Below are positions 1 to 6,914 of a stretch of DNA of 7,219 nucleotides, piece after piece. A program made the translations under genes and the position numbers. Location: positions 1-7,219 of the forward strand of contig JAJYTJ010000183.1 in NCBI GenBank assembly GCA_021793115.1, in the 5' to 3' direction. Source of the DNA: Actinomycetes bacterium. Lineage in GTDB: Bacteria; Actinomycetota; Actinomycetes; Actinomycetales; Cellulomonadaceae. The number at the start of each line of letters is the position of its first letter. Within the stretch, counting starts at the first letter, position 1. Under the pieces are notes generated by a model that saw nothing but the letters and a program-made list of their open reading frames with translations, searched no databases and was not told where the DNA came from.

Positions 1-138
1 CCCCTCGTCGGGCCACGCCCACATGCCGCGGGGCCGTGGCGCCCGGGCGTGGTGACCGGCGCGCTGCACCTGCGGGCGCTCGCGACGCGCCGCGGCCCGC
101 CGCGAGCGCCCGCCGGCCTCGGCACGGCGCTCGCCTGA
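1..138 (+). CDS. 3' end of an unidentified protein-coding gene (partial)
   Basis: The plus-strand frame starting at base 1 stays open for 45 codons and stops at TGA 136-138. About nine in ten of its third codon positions are G or C and its second positions are the least GC-rich, which is the actinobacterial coding pattern. The other two plus-strand frames fit this pattern less well. The visible C-terminal tail is rich in Ala, Gly, Pro and Arg (ending GLGTALA) and shows no motif I recognise. The gene starts outside the window. It is separated from the copper operon by a gap with a hairpin, so it is probably not co-transcribed with it. I cannot assign a function, and 45 codons is too short to exclude a chance open frame. 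Confidence 0.45.
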   Translation, partial: PLVGPRPHAAGPWRPGVVTGALHLRALATRRGPPRAPAGLGTALA

Positions 139-198
139 CCTTGCCCACCGCGTCCCGTCGCGAGCCTTCCGCTCCGCCGCCCGCGCGGTGGACCCTCG

Positions 199-214
199 CG
201 GCCCCCAGGGGCCG
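199..214 (+). terminator. GC-rich hairpin, possible terminator of the upstream gene
   Basis: GGCCCC (200-205) and GGGGCC (208-213) form a perfect inverted repeat, extended by one C-G pair (199/214), with a minimal CA loop. It lies about 60 bp after the stop of the partial upstream gene and about 100 bp before the ycnI-like start. This placement suits a rho-independent-like terminator. There is no T-tract, so the call is tentative. The rest of 139-312 shows no clear -10/-35 pair; a promoter for the copper operon presumably lies there. Confidence 0.3.
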
Positions 215-300
215 GCGGCCGCACACCTGCGGCACGCACGGGTCGGGCACCGCCGCGCGCCGCCGGTCCGTGCGCAGCGACCCACCCGCGAGAGCCTCAC

Positions 301-306
301 GAGGAG
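301..306 (+). promoter_or_regulatory. Ribosome binding site of the ycnI-like gene
   Basis: GAGGAG lies six bases before ATG 313. It is a strong Shine-Dalgarno match and fixes the start of the first gene of the copper operon. Confidence 0.75.
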
Positions 307-312
307 TACGTC

Positions 313-1050
313 ATGCACCCCCGGCACACACCCGCCCACCCACGGACCCACCGGCTGACCCGCGCGGTCGCCGCCGGCGCCGCCGCCGTCGCGCTCGTCG
401 TCGTCCCCGTGACGGCCGCCGTCGCGCACGTACCGGTCACCCCCGGCTCGAGCGCGGCCGGCGCCACCACGACGCTGACGTTCCGCGTGCCGAACGAGTC
501 CGACACCGCCGCGACCACGGCCGTCACCCTGACCATGCCCACGGCGACACCCCTGATCGCCGTCTCGGCCCGGCCTGTCGCGGGCTGGACCGTGTCCGTC
601 GTGGAGGCCCCGCTGCCCACGCCGGCCGTGGTCGACGGCACGACGATCACCAAGGCCCCCGCCACCGTCACGTGGACCGCCACCGACCCCGCCGCGGCGA
701 TCGGCCAGCACGAGTTCCAGGAGTTCGAGATCTCGGCCGGCCCGCTGCCCGCGGCCGGGACCACGCTGGTGTTCCCCACGACGCAGACCTACTCCGACGG
801 CACCGTGGTCCACTGGGACCAGGTGCAGACCGGGGCCACCGAACCGGAGCACCCGGCGCCGGCGTTCACCGTCACCGCGGCGGCCGAGACCACCGCCGCG
901 ACCACGAGCTCGTCCGGGTCCGGCTCCGCCGCCTCCGACGGCACGGCGCGCTGGCTGGCCGGCTCCGGCCTGGTGCTGGGTGTCGCCGCCCTGCTGCTCT
1001 CGGTCGGCACCCTGCTGCGGCGCCGGCCCACCGCGGGGGCGGCCCGGTGA
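313..1050 (+). CDS. ycnI: YcnI-like (DUF1775) exported copper-binding protein
   Basis: This 245-residue protein matches the YcnI/DUF1775 family, membrane-anchored extracytoplasmic proteins encoded beside copC and copD and implicated in copper handling. An Arg-rich N-terminus and hydrophobic core (about residues 18-36) form a signal peptide with likely cleavage at AVA/HVPVTPG, so mature residue one is His39. In Bacillus subtilis YcnI, copper is held by the N-terminal His with a Glu and a Trp. The counterparts here appear to be His39, Glu62 in the RVPNES segment and Trp168 in VVHWDQ; this is my alignment by eye. A Ser/Thr/Ala-rich linker (about 190-210) leads to a single C-terminal transmembrane helix (about 213-234) ending in LRRR, a topology that keeps the domain outside the membrane. 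It is the first gene of a coupled operon: its TGA overlaps the copC GTG by four bases. A GAGGAG Shine-Dalgarno six bases upstream supports the start. Confidence 0.9.
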   Translation: MHPRHTPAHPRTHRLTRAVAAGAAAVALVVVPVTAAVAHVPVTPGSSAAGATTTLTFRVPNESDTAATTAVTLTMPTATPLIAVSARPVAGWTVSVVEAPLPTPAVVDGTTITKAPATVTWTATDPAAAIGQHEFQEFEISAGPLPAAGTTLVFPTTQTYSDGTVVHWDQVQTGATEPEHPAPAFTVTAAAETTAATTSSSGSGSAASDGTARWLAGSGLVLGVAALLLSVGTLLRRRPTAGAAR

Positions 1051-1607
1051 GCGCCCGGCGCGGGCGGTGGCTCGCGGCGCTGGCGGCCGCCGCCGCGCTC
1101 GTGGTGCTGCCCGCCACCGCGGCCGCGGCGCACGACTCGCTCCAGTCGACCACCCCCACGGACGGCGCGGGCGTGACAACCGCACCCGCCGCGGTGGTGC
1201 TGACGTTCGACCAGCCGGCGCTGGCGCTGGGCACCGCGCTCGTCGTCACCGCGCCCGACGGCACCAACGTCGACGACGGCGCGGCCCGCCTGGTGGACAG
1301 CACCGTCCAGCAGCCGATCGCCGGCACCCTGCCTGCGGGCAGCTACACCGTGGTGTGGCGCGTGACGTCGGCCGACGGGCACCCCGTCAGCGGCACGTTC
1401 CACTTCACGGCGGCGCAGGCGACGAGCCGGGCGCGGCAGCACCCGCTCGACCAGGCGACCGCGCAGCCGGTGGGCGCCTCGGGCGGCGGGTCCGGGTCGC
1501 CCGCCATCGGCGTCGGCATCGCCATGGCGGCCCTCCTCGTCGCCGGGCTCGGCTGGCTCGCGCTGCGCCGGCGGAGTGCGACGATCGCGACGAGGCCACG
1601 GACGTGA
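1047..1607 (+). CDS. copC: CopC-domain copper resistance/binding protein
   Basis: A 186-residue protein starting at GTG 1047, which overlaps the preceding stop as GTGA. The reading frame is open far upstream, but this start places a signal peptide exactly at the N-terminus (SARRGRWLA, then a hydrophobic stretch to residue 28) and matches the operon's overlap style. Cleavage at AAA/HDSLQS makes His29 the mature N-terminus. CopC proteins bind Cu(II) through the N-terminal His plus an Asp and a His; here these are Asp110 and His112 in SADGHPVSGTF. The CopC beta-sandwich spans about 29-122, with the family pattern of TP.DG near the start and LTFDQP. A Gly/Ser linker and a transmembrane helix (about 152-174) followed by LRRRS anchor it to the outer face of the membrane. 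It probably passes copper to the CopD-CtaG protein encoded immediately downstream, with which it shares another GTGA overlap. Confidence 0.9.
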   Translation: MSARRGRWLAALAAAAALVVLPATAAAAHDSLQSTTPTDGAGVTTAPAAVVLTFDQPALALGTALVVTAPDGTNVDDGAARLVDSTVQQPIAGTLPAGSYTVVWRVTSADGHPVSGTFHFTAAQATSRARQHPLDQATAQPVGASGGGSGSPAIGVGIAMAALLVAGLGWLALRRRSATIATRPRT

Positions 1608-3655
1608 GCGACGGTGAGGCCACGCGCATGAGCGACGACGAGGCACCGGGAGGCTTCGAGCTGCCCACCCTGACCGGCACGCAGAAGGCGCTCCTCGCCT
1701 GCGTGCCGGTCGCGGTGGGCGCGTGCGTGCTCGGCCTGGTGAGCACGGGCGCGGCCGACACGCTGGTGCTCGGCGACCCGGGCGCGTTCGTCCGCTACGG
1801 CCTGCCGGTGGCCCGGGCGCTCCACGACCTCGTCGCCGCGCTCACCATCGGCCTGCTGGTCCTGGCCGCCGGCGTGCTGCCGGGACAGCGCGAGGTGCCC
1901 GGCGCGGTCTCCTACTCGCAGTGGGTCGCGGCACGCTGGGCGGCGCGCAGCGCGGCGGTGTGGGCCGCCGCCGGGCTCTCGGTCGTCGTCCTCTCGGCCG
2001 CCAGCACCATCGGGGAGCCGCTCTCGGCGCCGGGCATGGCCACCCAGGTGTGGTTCTACGCGACCCGCATCCAGCTGGGGCAATACCTGTCGCTGTCCGC
2101 GCTGCTGGTGCTCGCCACGATGCTCGTCAGCCTCGGCGCCCAGCGGGTGACCAGGGTGGGCGTGGCGGCCGTGCTGGCGCTGGCCGCGCTGGCGCCGCTG
2201 GCGCTCTCGGGCCACGCGGCGGGGTCCGACGAGCACGCCAACGCGGTCAACGCCATGGGGATCCACCTGGTCTCCGTGACGGTCTGGGTGGGCGGCCTCG
2301 CGGGCGTCGTGCTGCTGCGGCGCCGCCTGCGCGGCCAGCTGTCGTCGGTCGTCGCGCGCTACTCCGCGCTGGCCGGCTGGTGCTACGCGGGCGCGGTGTA
2401 CTCCGGCGTCATCAACGCGTCGCTCCGGCTGCACTCGCCGGCGGACCTCGTCGGCTCCGCCTACGGGCGGCTGCTGTCGGTCAAGGTGGTCGCGCTGCTC
2501 GCGCTCGGCGTGGCCGGCTGGTCCCAGCGGCGCCGGATCGTGCCCAGGCTCGACGACGAGGGCGGCGAGCGCCGGTTCACGCGGCTGGCCCTCGGCGAGC
2601 TCGTCGTCATGGCCGTCGCGCTGGGCGCCTCGGTGGCGCTGTCGCGCTCGGCCCCGCCGGTGTCGCAGGCCCCGGTGGTGTACGACGAGCGGCACGCGCT
2701 CCTCGGGTTCGCCTACCCGCCGCCGGTCAGCCTGGTCAACCTCCTGGTCCGGTTCCACCCGGACTGGCTGTTCCTCGGCGTCTCGGTCGTCGGCGCGTTC
2801 GTCTACCTCGCGGGCGTGCGCCGGCTGCGGGCGCGCGGCGACGCCTGGCCGGTGGGCCGCACCGTCTCCTGGCTCGTCGGCTGCCTGCTGCTCGCGTACG
2901 CGACGAGCGGCGGCCCCGGGGTGTACGAGTCCGTGCACTTCTCGACGCACATGATCGAGCACATGGCGCTGATGATGTACGTGCCGTTGCCCCTCGTGCT
3001 GGGCTCGCCCACGCTGCTGGCCCTGCGCGCGCTGCCGCCGCGGGACGACGGCTCGCGCGGCCCGCGCGAGTGGCTGCTGCTGGTGCTGCAGTCGCGCTAC
3101 CTGCGGGTGCTCTCTCGGCCGCCGGTGGCGGGCACGATCTTCGCGGGCAGCCTCGTCGCGTTCTACTTCACCGGCTGGTTCTCCTACGCGCTGTTCGAGC
3201 ACCCCGGGCACCTGGTCATGCAGGTCCACTTCCTGCTCGCGGGCTACCTCTTCTTCTGGGTGCTCGTGGGGACGGACCCCGGGGCCAACCGCGCGCCGTA
3301 CCCGATCCGGCTCATCACGCTCCTGGCCACCATGGTGTTCCACGCGTTCTTCGGCGTGGCCGTCATGTCCGGCACGCAGCTGCTGGCGCCCACCTGGTGG
3401 GCGGCGCTGGGCGTCGGCACCCCCGCCACCTGGCTGGCCGACCAGCAGCTGGGCGGCGCCATCGCCTGGGGGGCCGGCGAGTTCCCGGTGCTCGTCGCCG
3501 CGCTCATCGTCGCCGTCCAGTGGGCCCGCGACGACGACCGCGCTGCCCGCCGCTACGACCGGAAGGCCGAGCGCGACCACGACGCCGAGCTCGTCGCCTA
3601 CAACGAGCGCCTGCGCGCCATGGCCGAGCACGACGCGCAGGCCGAGCAGCCCTGA
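1604..3655 (+). CDS. copD: Fused CopD-CtaG: copper transport / cytochrome c oxidase assembly membrane protein
   Basis: A 683-residue polytopic membrane protein with about 16 hydrophobic segments. The N-terminal half (about 30-346) is CopD-like; HLVSVTVWVGGL (221-232) and the region to about 305, including YSGVINASLRL, match the CopD family of copper importers. The C-terminal half (about 385-640) is a caa3-type CtaG domain, a factor for copper insertion into haem-copper oxidase. It carries the histidine clusters expected for metal handling: FHPDW (384-388), HFSTHMIEHM (445-454), FEHPGHLVMQVHF (531-543), FH (579-580) and DQQLGG (613-618). A highly charged cytoplasmic tail (641-683) ends the protein. 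This fusion recurs in actinobacteria. I chose GTG 1604 because it overlaps the copC stop by four bases, with GAGG eight bases upstream. ATG 1628, with GGTGAGG eight bases upstream, is a close alternative that removes only eight residues. Confidence 0.9.
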   Translation: MSDGEATRMSDDEAPGGFELPTLTGTQKALLACVPVAVGACVLGLVSTGAADTLVLGDPGAFVRYGLPVARALHDLVAALTIGLLVLAAGVLPGQREVPGAVSYSQWVAARWAARSAAVWAAAGLSVVVLSAASTIGEPLSAPGMATQVWFYATRIQLGQYLSLSALLVLATMLVSLGAQRVTRVGVAAVLALAALAPLALSGHAAGSDEHANAVNAMGIHLVSVTVWVGGLAGVVLLRRRLRGQLSSVVARYSALAGWCYAGAVYSGVINASLRLHSPADLVGSAYGRLLSVKVVALLALGVAGWSQRRRIVPRLDDEGGERRFTRLALGELVVMAVALGASVALSRSAPPVSQAPVVYDERHALLGFAYPPPVSLVNLLVRFHPDWLFLGVSVVGAFVYLAGVRRLRARGDAWPVGRTVSWLVGCLLLAYATSGGPGVYESVHFSTHMIEHMALMMYVPLPLVLGSPTLLALRALPPRDDGSRGPREWLLLVLQSRYLRVLSRPPVAGTIFAGSLVAFYFTGWFSYALFEHPGHLVMQVHFLLAGYLFFWVLVGTDPGANRAPYPIRLITLLATMVFHAFFGVAVMSGTQLLAPTWWAALGVGTPATWLADQQLGGAIAWGAGEFPVLVAALIVAVQWARDDDRAARRYDRKAERDHDAELVAYNERLRAMAEHDAQAEQP

Positions 3656-3732
3656 CGGGCGGCGGGCGACCGGCGGCGGGAGGTCCGGGCGGCGGGCCCG
3701 CGCGCGCGGCCGCTGTCGGCCGCCGCCGTCAG
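3652..3732. terminator. Bidirectional terminator-like inverted repeats between convergent genes
   Basis: The gap between the convergent ctaG-domain and clc genes is framed by CTGACGGGCGGCGG (3652-3665) and CCGCCGCCGTCAG (3720-3732). These are inverted copies of each other apart from one bulged G, and each contains the stop codon of its gene. Inside, GCGGCCG (3706-3712) and CGGCCGC (3717-3723) form a perfect 7-bp stem with a CTGT loop. No T-tract is present, as is common in high-GC actinomycetes. The tight hairpin is the more credible terminator; the outer repeat would need a loop of more than 50 bases and competes with it for the same bases. Confidence 0.45.
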
Positions 3733-5600
3733 GGCTTGCGCGCCAGCAGCTCCACGCGGTCGCCGGCGTGGAGGATGACGTCCGGCAGGGGCTCGCCGCG
3801 GCGCTTGCCGCGCGTGTAGCCGACCGGGACGTAGCCCTCGGGCCACGGCACCTCGCCCAGCCGGGCGCCGGCCAGCCCCGACCCCTCCGCGACGGCGACC
3901 GCGAGCACCTCGTGGGCCGGCAGCGGGCTGCGCCCGTCGCCCGTGCCGTCGGACTGCTCCGGCCGCAGCGTCAGCTGGCGCGCGACGGTGCGCAGCACGC
4001 TCGTCCCGGTCACCCACCCGACCACGCGGTCGGCGTCGTCGCCCAGCACCGGGATCACCTCGTCGCCGTGCACCTCCAGGTGGCGCAGCACCTCGGTGAG
4101 CGACTCCGAGGCGAACACCGGTCGCGGCGCCCGCCGCTCCACCACGCGCGCGCCGAGCACGGCCTCCTCCGCCGGCTCGGTGGGGCCGGCGGCCGGCACC
4201 TGGAGGGGCGGCGACGCGGTGTCCATGGCCTCGTCGGCGCGCAGCTCGAGGAAGGAGCGCCACGGCGCGGTGCGGTCGATGTCCTGGCCACGCCGCAGCA
4301 GCTTGGTGGTGTAGATGGTGCCGTAGCTGACGCGGCGGGAGACGAGCGTGGCGATCGCCACCGTGAGCATGATCGGCAGCGTGATGGAGTAGTCGCCGGT
4401 CATCTCGACCACGCTGGCCAGCGCGGTCAGCGGGGCGCGGGTCGACGAGCCGAACACGCCCGCCATGCCCACCGCGGCGTACAGCGCCGGGTTGCCCGCG
4501 GCCGCGCCGAACACGTGGCTGACGAGCGCGCCGTAGAGGACACCCGTCATGAGCCCGATGAACAGCGACGGGGCGAACACACCACCGGAGCCGCCCACCC
4601 CGAGGGTGAGGCTCGTGGCGAGGATCTTGGCCAGGAGCAGCACCAGCACGAACCACGTCGCGTAGTTGCCGGCCAGCGCCTTGAACATCACCGGGTAGCC
4701 CACGCCGTACATCTGCGGCACCGCCAGCAGCAGCGCCCCGACGGCCAGGCCGCCGACGATGGGCCGGGCCCACTCGGGCCGGCTGCCCCAGAGGCGGTCG
4801 CAGACCTCCTCGATCCAGTAGAGGGCCGCGCGGAACAGCTGGCCGACGAGGGCCGCACCCACCGCGAGCACGGCGACGAGCACGTAGTCCGCGGAGCCGT
4901 GGAGCGTGGCGCCGTGGGGGAACTGGGACAGGAACGGCTGGTTGCCCAGGATGGGGCGCGCCACGGCGTCCGCCAGCATGGCGGACAGCATCACCGCGAA
5001 GAGGGCGTCGCCCGACATCTCCCGCAGGATGATCTCGACGCCGAAGAAGACGCCGGCGATGGGCGCGTTGAAGGTCGCGGCGATGGCGCCGCCCGCGCCG
5101 CACGCGACGAGGATGCGCAGCCGGGACTCGGGCACCCGTACCCACTGGCCCAGCGTCGAGGCCAGGGCCGAGCCGATCTGCACGATCGGCCCCTCGCGCC
5201 CGACGCTGCCGCCGGTGCCGATGGTCACCGCGGAGGCCATCGCCTTGACCGCCGCGACGCGCGGCCGCATCCGGCCACCGTTCTCCGCGACCGCGACCAT
5301 CACCTCGGGCACGCCGTGGCCGCGTGCCTCACGGGCGTACCGGTAGACCACCGGGCCGTAGACGATGCCGCCGAGCACCGGGATGACCACGTAGAAGGCC
5401 AGACCCAGCCACGGCAGGTGCGAGCTGGCCACGCGGCCGCTCTGCCCGAACTCGCCCTGGCCCGTGACCAGCCAGGTCACCAGCGAGATGAGGTAGCGGA
5501 AGCCCACCGCCGCCAGCCCGGAGGCGGCTCCGACACCCACTGCTAGCGTGAACAGGCCGAAGCGGGAGCTGCGGAGCCAGGACGACGACGAGGACGACAT
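3729..5600 (-). CDS. ClC-family chloride channel/antiporter with C-terminal CBS and RCK_C-like domains
   Basis: A 623-residue ClC protein, which moves chloride across the cytoplasmic membrane. The three pore signatures are present: GHGVP (94-98, in place of GSGIP), GREGP (134-138, with gating glutamate Glu136) and GVFAP (340-344). A tyrosine (Tyr426) fits the position that coordinates the central chloride in E. coli ClC-ec1. In the PIAGVFFGVEI segment, the ClC-ec1 proton glutamate (Glu203) aligns with Ile190, although the adjacent Glu189 is kept. The membrane domain ends near 435. Residues about 446-545 are a degenerate CBS region whose second half (PVFASESLTEVL through GWVTGTSVL) is the clearer. 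Residues about 560-623 resemble the TrkA_C/RCK_C ligand-binding domain (AEGSGLAGARLGEV, HAGDRVELLARKP). The N-terminus has a serine run. No Shine-Dalgarno precedes ATG 5600, so translation may be leaderless. It is divergent from marR across a shared palindromic operator, so regulation by that MarR protein is likely. Confidence 0.92.
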   Translation of the reverse strand: MSSSSSSWLRSSRFGLFTLAVGVGAASGLAAVGFRYLISLVTWLVTGQGEFGQSGRVASSHLPWLGLAFYVVIPVLGGIVYGPVVYRYAREARGHGVPEVMVAVAENGGRMRPRVAAVKAMASAVTIGTGGSVGREGPIVQIGSALASTLGQWVRVPESRLRILVACGAGGAIAATFNAPIAGVFFGVEIILREMSGDALFAVMLSAMLADAVARPILGNQPFLSQFPHGATLHGSADYVLVAVLAVGAALVGQLFRAALYWIEEVCDRLWGSRPEWARPIVGGLAVGALLLAVPQMYGVGYPVMFKALAGNYATWFVLVLLLAKILATSLTLGVGGSGGVFAPSLFIGLMTGVLYGALVSHVFGAAAGNPALYAAVGMAGVFGSSTRAPLTALASVVEMTGDYSITLPIMLTVAIATLVSRRVSYGTIYTTKLLRRGQDIDRTAPWRSFLELRADEAMDTASPPLQVPAAGPTEPAEEAVLGARVVERRAPRPVFASESLTEVLRHLEVHGDEVIPVLGDDADRVVGWVTGTSVLRTVARQLTLRPEQSDGTGDGRSPLPAHEVLAVAVAEGSGLAGARLGEVPWPEGYVPVGYTRGKRRGEPLPDVILHAGDRVELLARKP

Positions 5601-5627
5601 GCGTGCAATGATGCAACTGTTGCACGC
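5601..5627. promoter_or_regulatory. Candidate MarR operator in the clc-marR divergent promoter region
   Basis: Two nested inverted repeats share the same right arm. The outer pair is GCGTGCAA (5601-5608) with TTGCACGC (5620-5627). The inner pair is TGCAAC (5612-5617) with GTTGCA (5619-5624), a perfect 6-1-6 dyad. TGCAA units therefore recur at 8-bp steps (5604, 5612, and inverted at 5620). AT-rich TTGCAA-type dyads between a MarR gene and a divergent target are a classic autoregulatory arrangement. The element abuts the clc start codon and lies about 30 bp before marR, so a bound repressor would block both. On the minus strand, CATCAT (5613-5608) could be a -10 element for a leaderless clc transcript; this is weak. 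Confidence 0.65.
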
Positions 5628-5654
5628 TTACACGCGAATCAGCCGGGGGTGGAC

Positions 5655-6134
5655 ATGACGAACGCCGAGGCCGCGGGCTCGATCCCCGCGGCGGTCGATG
5701 CGACGCTCACCGCGTCACGCGCCCTCCTCGGCGTGGTCGCGCGCTCCGTCGCCAGTGCCCTCGAGCACGTCACCCCACCCCAGTTCCGGGTGCTCGTCAT
5801 CCTCTCCACGGACGGCCCGCTGCGCACCAGCACGCTGGCCGCCCGCATGGGCGCGGTGCCCTCCACCTTCACGCGCTCGCTGGACCGCATGGAGGCCGGC
5901 GGCTGGATCACCCGCCGCGAGAACCCCGACAGCCGGCGCGAGGTGCTCGTCGACCTCACCGACGAGGGCCGGCAGCTGGTGCGCGACGCCACCGACCGGC
6001 GCCGCGAGGAGATCCGCTCCGTCATCACACAGCTGTCCCCCGCCGAGCGCGCCGACGTGGTGCGCGGCCTGACGCTCTTCAGCTCCGCCGCGGGCGAGCC
6101 GCCGGTCGACGAGCTGCTCGTGCCGGGACTCTGA
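5655..6134 (+). CDS. MarR-family winged-helix transcriptional regulator
   Basis: A 159-residue dimeric DNA-binding regulator. From ATG 5655, the winged helix-turn-helix covers about residues 38-108. It includes TPPQFRVLVIL, the helix-turn-helix LRTSTLAARMGAVPSTFTRSLDRMEAGGWI with recognition helix near 69-81, and the wing ENPDSRREVLVDLTDEG (89-105), the hallmark Asp-x-Arg segment of MarR proteins. Flanking helices (about 10-37 and 107-145) would form the dimer interface. ATG 5655 has a G-rich Shine-Dalgarno (GGGGG, 5645-5649) at a spacing of five. GTG 5649, two codons earlier, is possible but lacks one. The gene is divergent from clc and shares its palindromic intergenic region, so it probably represses both itself and clc. 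The signal it senses cannot be read from the sequence. Confidence 0.9.
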   Translation: MTNAEAAGSIPAAVDATLTASRALLGVVARSVASALEHVTPPQFRVLVILSTDGPLRTSTLAARMGAVPSTFTRSLDRMEAGGWITRRENPDSRREVLVDLTDEGRQLVRDATDRRREEIRSVITQLSPAERADVVRGLTLFSSAAGEPPVDELLVPGL

Positions 6135-6155
6135 CCGGCCTCCTCGGCGCCGGGC

Positions 6156-6662
6156 TCAACTCGACCCGCGGCCGGCGCCTGTCCATCTGCGTCGTGCAGT
6201 CCCAGCCTCGAGTGCGCTGTCAGCGATCCGAACAAGCTGCACCAGGTTCTCGGGGAAGAAGTCGACCCCGCCCACCTCCAGCTCGTCGACGGACCACCAG
6301 CGCCACGACGTCACCGCCTCGCGCTCGAGCTCCGTCCAGCCGTCAACCGTCAGATCCACGTCCGCAGTCCGCGCGGCGAAGAAGTGCTCCACCTGATGAC
6401 GCGCCACGCCGTGGTCGACGAAGTCGAACTCCCGACGCTCGAAGGGCCCGACGAGGCGCAGGCCCGACAGTCCCGTCTCCTCGCGCACCTCACGCACCGC
6501 CGCGTCCGCGAGCGACTCGTCGGCCTCCAGCGCACCGCCGGCGGTGAACCAGTAGCGCACCGTGTCGCCGGGATCCGCCAGATCGCGAGCCTCGAACAGC
6601 AGCACCCGCGACGACCCGTCCAGCAGCAGCACCCGCGCGCACACCCTCGTCTCGCCACCCAC
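6156..6662 (-). CDS. Nudix hydrolase
   Basis: A Nudix-fold pyrophosphohydrolase of about 168 residues, cleaving nucleoside diphosphate-X compounds with Mg2+. The Nudix box is perfect, GX5EX7REVXEETGL: counting from GTG 6662, Gly43, Glu49, Arg57, Glu58, Glu61, Glu62 and Gly64 are all present. Upstream, TRVCARVLLLDGSSRVLLFEA forms the first strands; downstream are HQVEHFFAAR and a WRWWSVDEL segment typical of the fold. The exact substrate cannot be told from these motifs. The frame is open to ATG 6806, but that extension is Arg/Pro/Gly-rich and unlike a Nudix N-terminus. GTG 6662 puts the start just before the conserved domain, with TAGCGT (6676-6671) eight bases upstream as a possible -10 of a leaderless transcript. 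GTG 6716 is another alternative. It is convergent with marR, with only 21 bp between stops; a weak CCGGC/GCCGG dyad lies in that gap. Confidence 0.85.
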   Translation of the reverse strand: MGGETRVCARVLLLDGSSRVLLFEARDLADPGDTVRYWFTAGGALEADESLADAAVREVREETGLSGLRLVGPFERREFDFVDHGVARHQVEHFFAARTADVDLTVDGWTELEREAVTSWRWWSVDELEVGGVDFFPENLVQLVRIADSALEAGTARRRWTGAGRGSS

Positions 6663-6682
6663 GGAACCACACGCTAGCCAGC

Positions 6683-6714
6683 GACCCGTCGCGGCGGCGC
6701 CTACATGACGGGTC
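6683..6714. promoter_or_regulatory. Inverted repeat upstream of the Nudix gene, candidate operator
   Basis: GACCCGTC (6683-6690) and GACGGGTC (6707-6714) are perfect 8-bp inverted copies separated by 16 bases. On the minus strand this lies just upstream of the possible -10 (6676-6671) of the Nudix gene, in the -35 area. It could be a regulator site or merely a stem. No regulator family is recognised. Confidence 0.35.
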
Positions 6715-6914
6715 ACGTGCGAGCGGCGCGACCGAGGGCACCCCTCCGGCCGGCGTCGACCACCTGCCGGCACGACGGTTCGGGCTGTGCCGGGAGGCGG
6801 GGCCACGCCACCTCGAGCGGGCCAGATGCGCCGAAAGCCCGCCGGGCGGCCGCGGACGTTTCGTGCTGGACCGGAGAAGTCACGGGTGGAGGCTTGAACG
6901 GCGAGCCGGACCGA

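Noticed and set aside
36..1046. Long upstream extension of the copC reading frame
   Set aside because: It overlaps the well-supported ycnI-like gene in another frame and has Arg/Gly/His-rich shadow composition. The signal peptide and GTGA overlap put the copC start at 1047.
1343..3631. Long minus-strand open frame opposite copD-ctaG
   Set aside because: It is a GC-driven shadow rich in Arg, Gly, His and Glu, with no recognisable domain, antisense to a clear membrane protein gene.
3768..5546. Long plus-strand open frame opposite clc
   Set aside because: It is antisense to a fully recognisable ClC protein; its translation is low-complexity Arg/His/Gly-rich with no family match.
5582..5597. 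GAC/GAG-type trinucleotide run near the clc start
   Set aside because: It simply encodes the serine run at the ClC N-terminus; too short to treat as a functional repeat.
6663..6806. N-terminal extension of the Nudix protein to ATG 6806
   Set aside because: The 48 extra residues are Arg/Pro/Gly-rich, unlike Nudix N-termini, and would place the 6683-6714 inverted repeat inside the gene. Not fully excluded.
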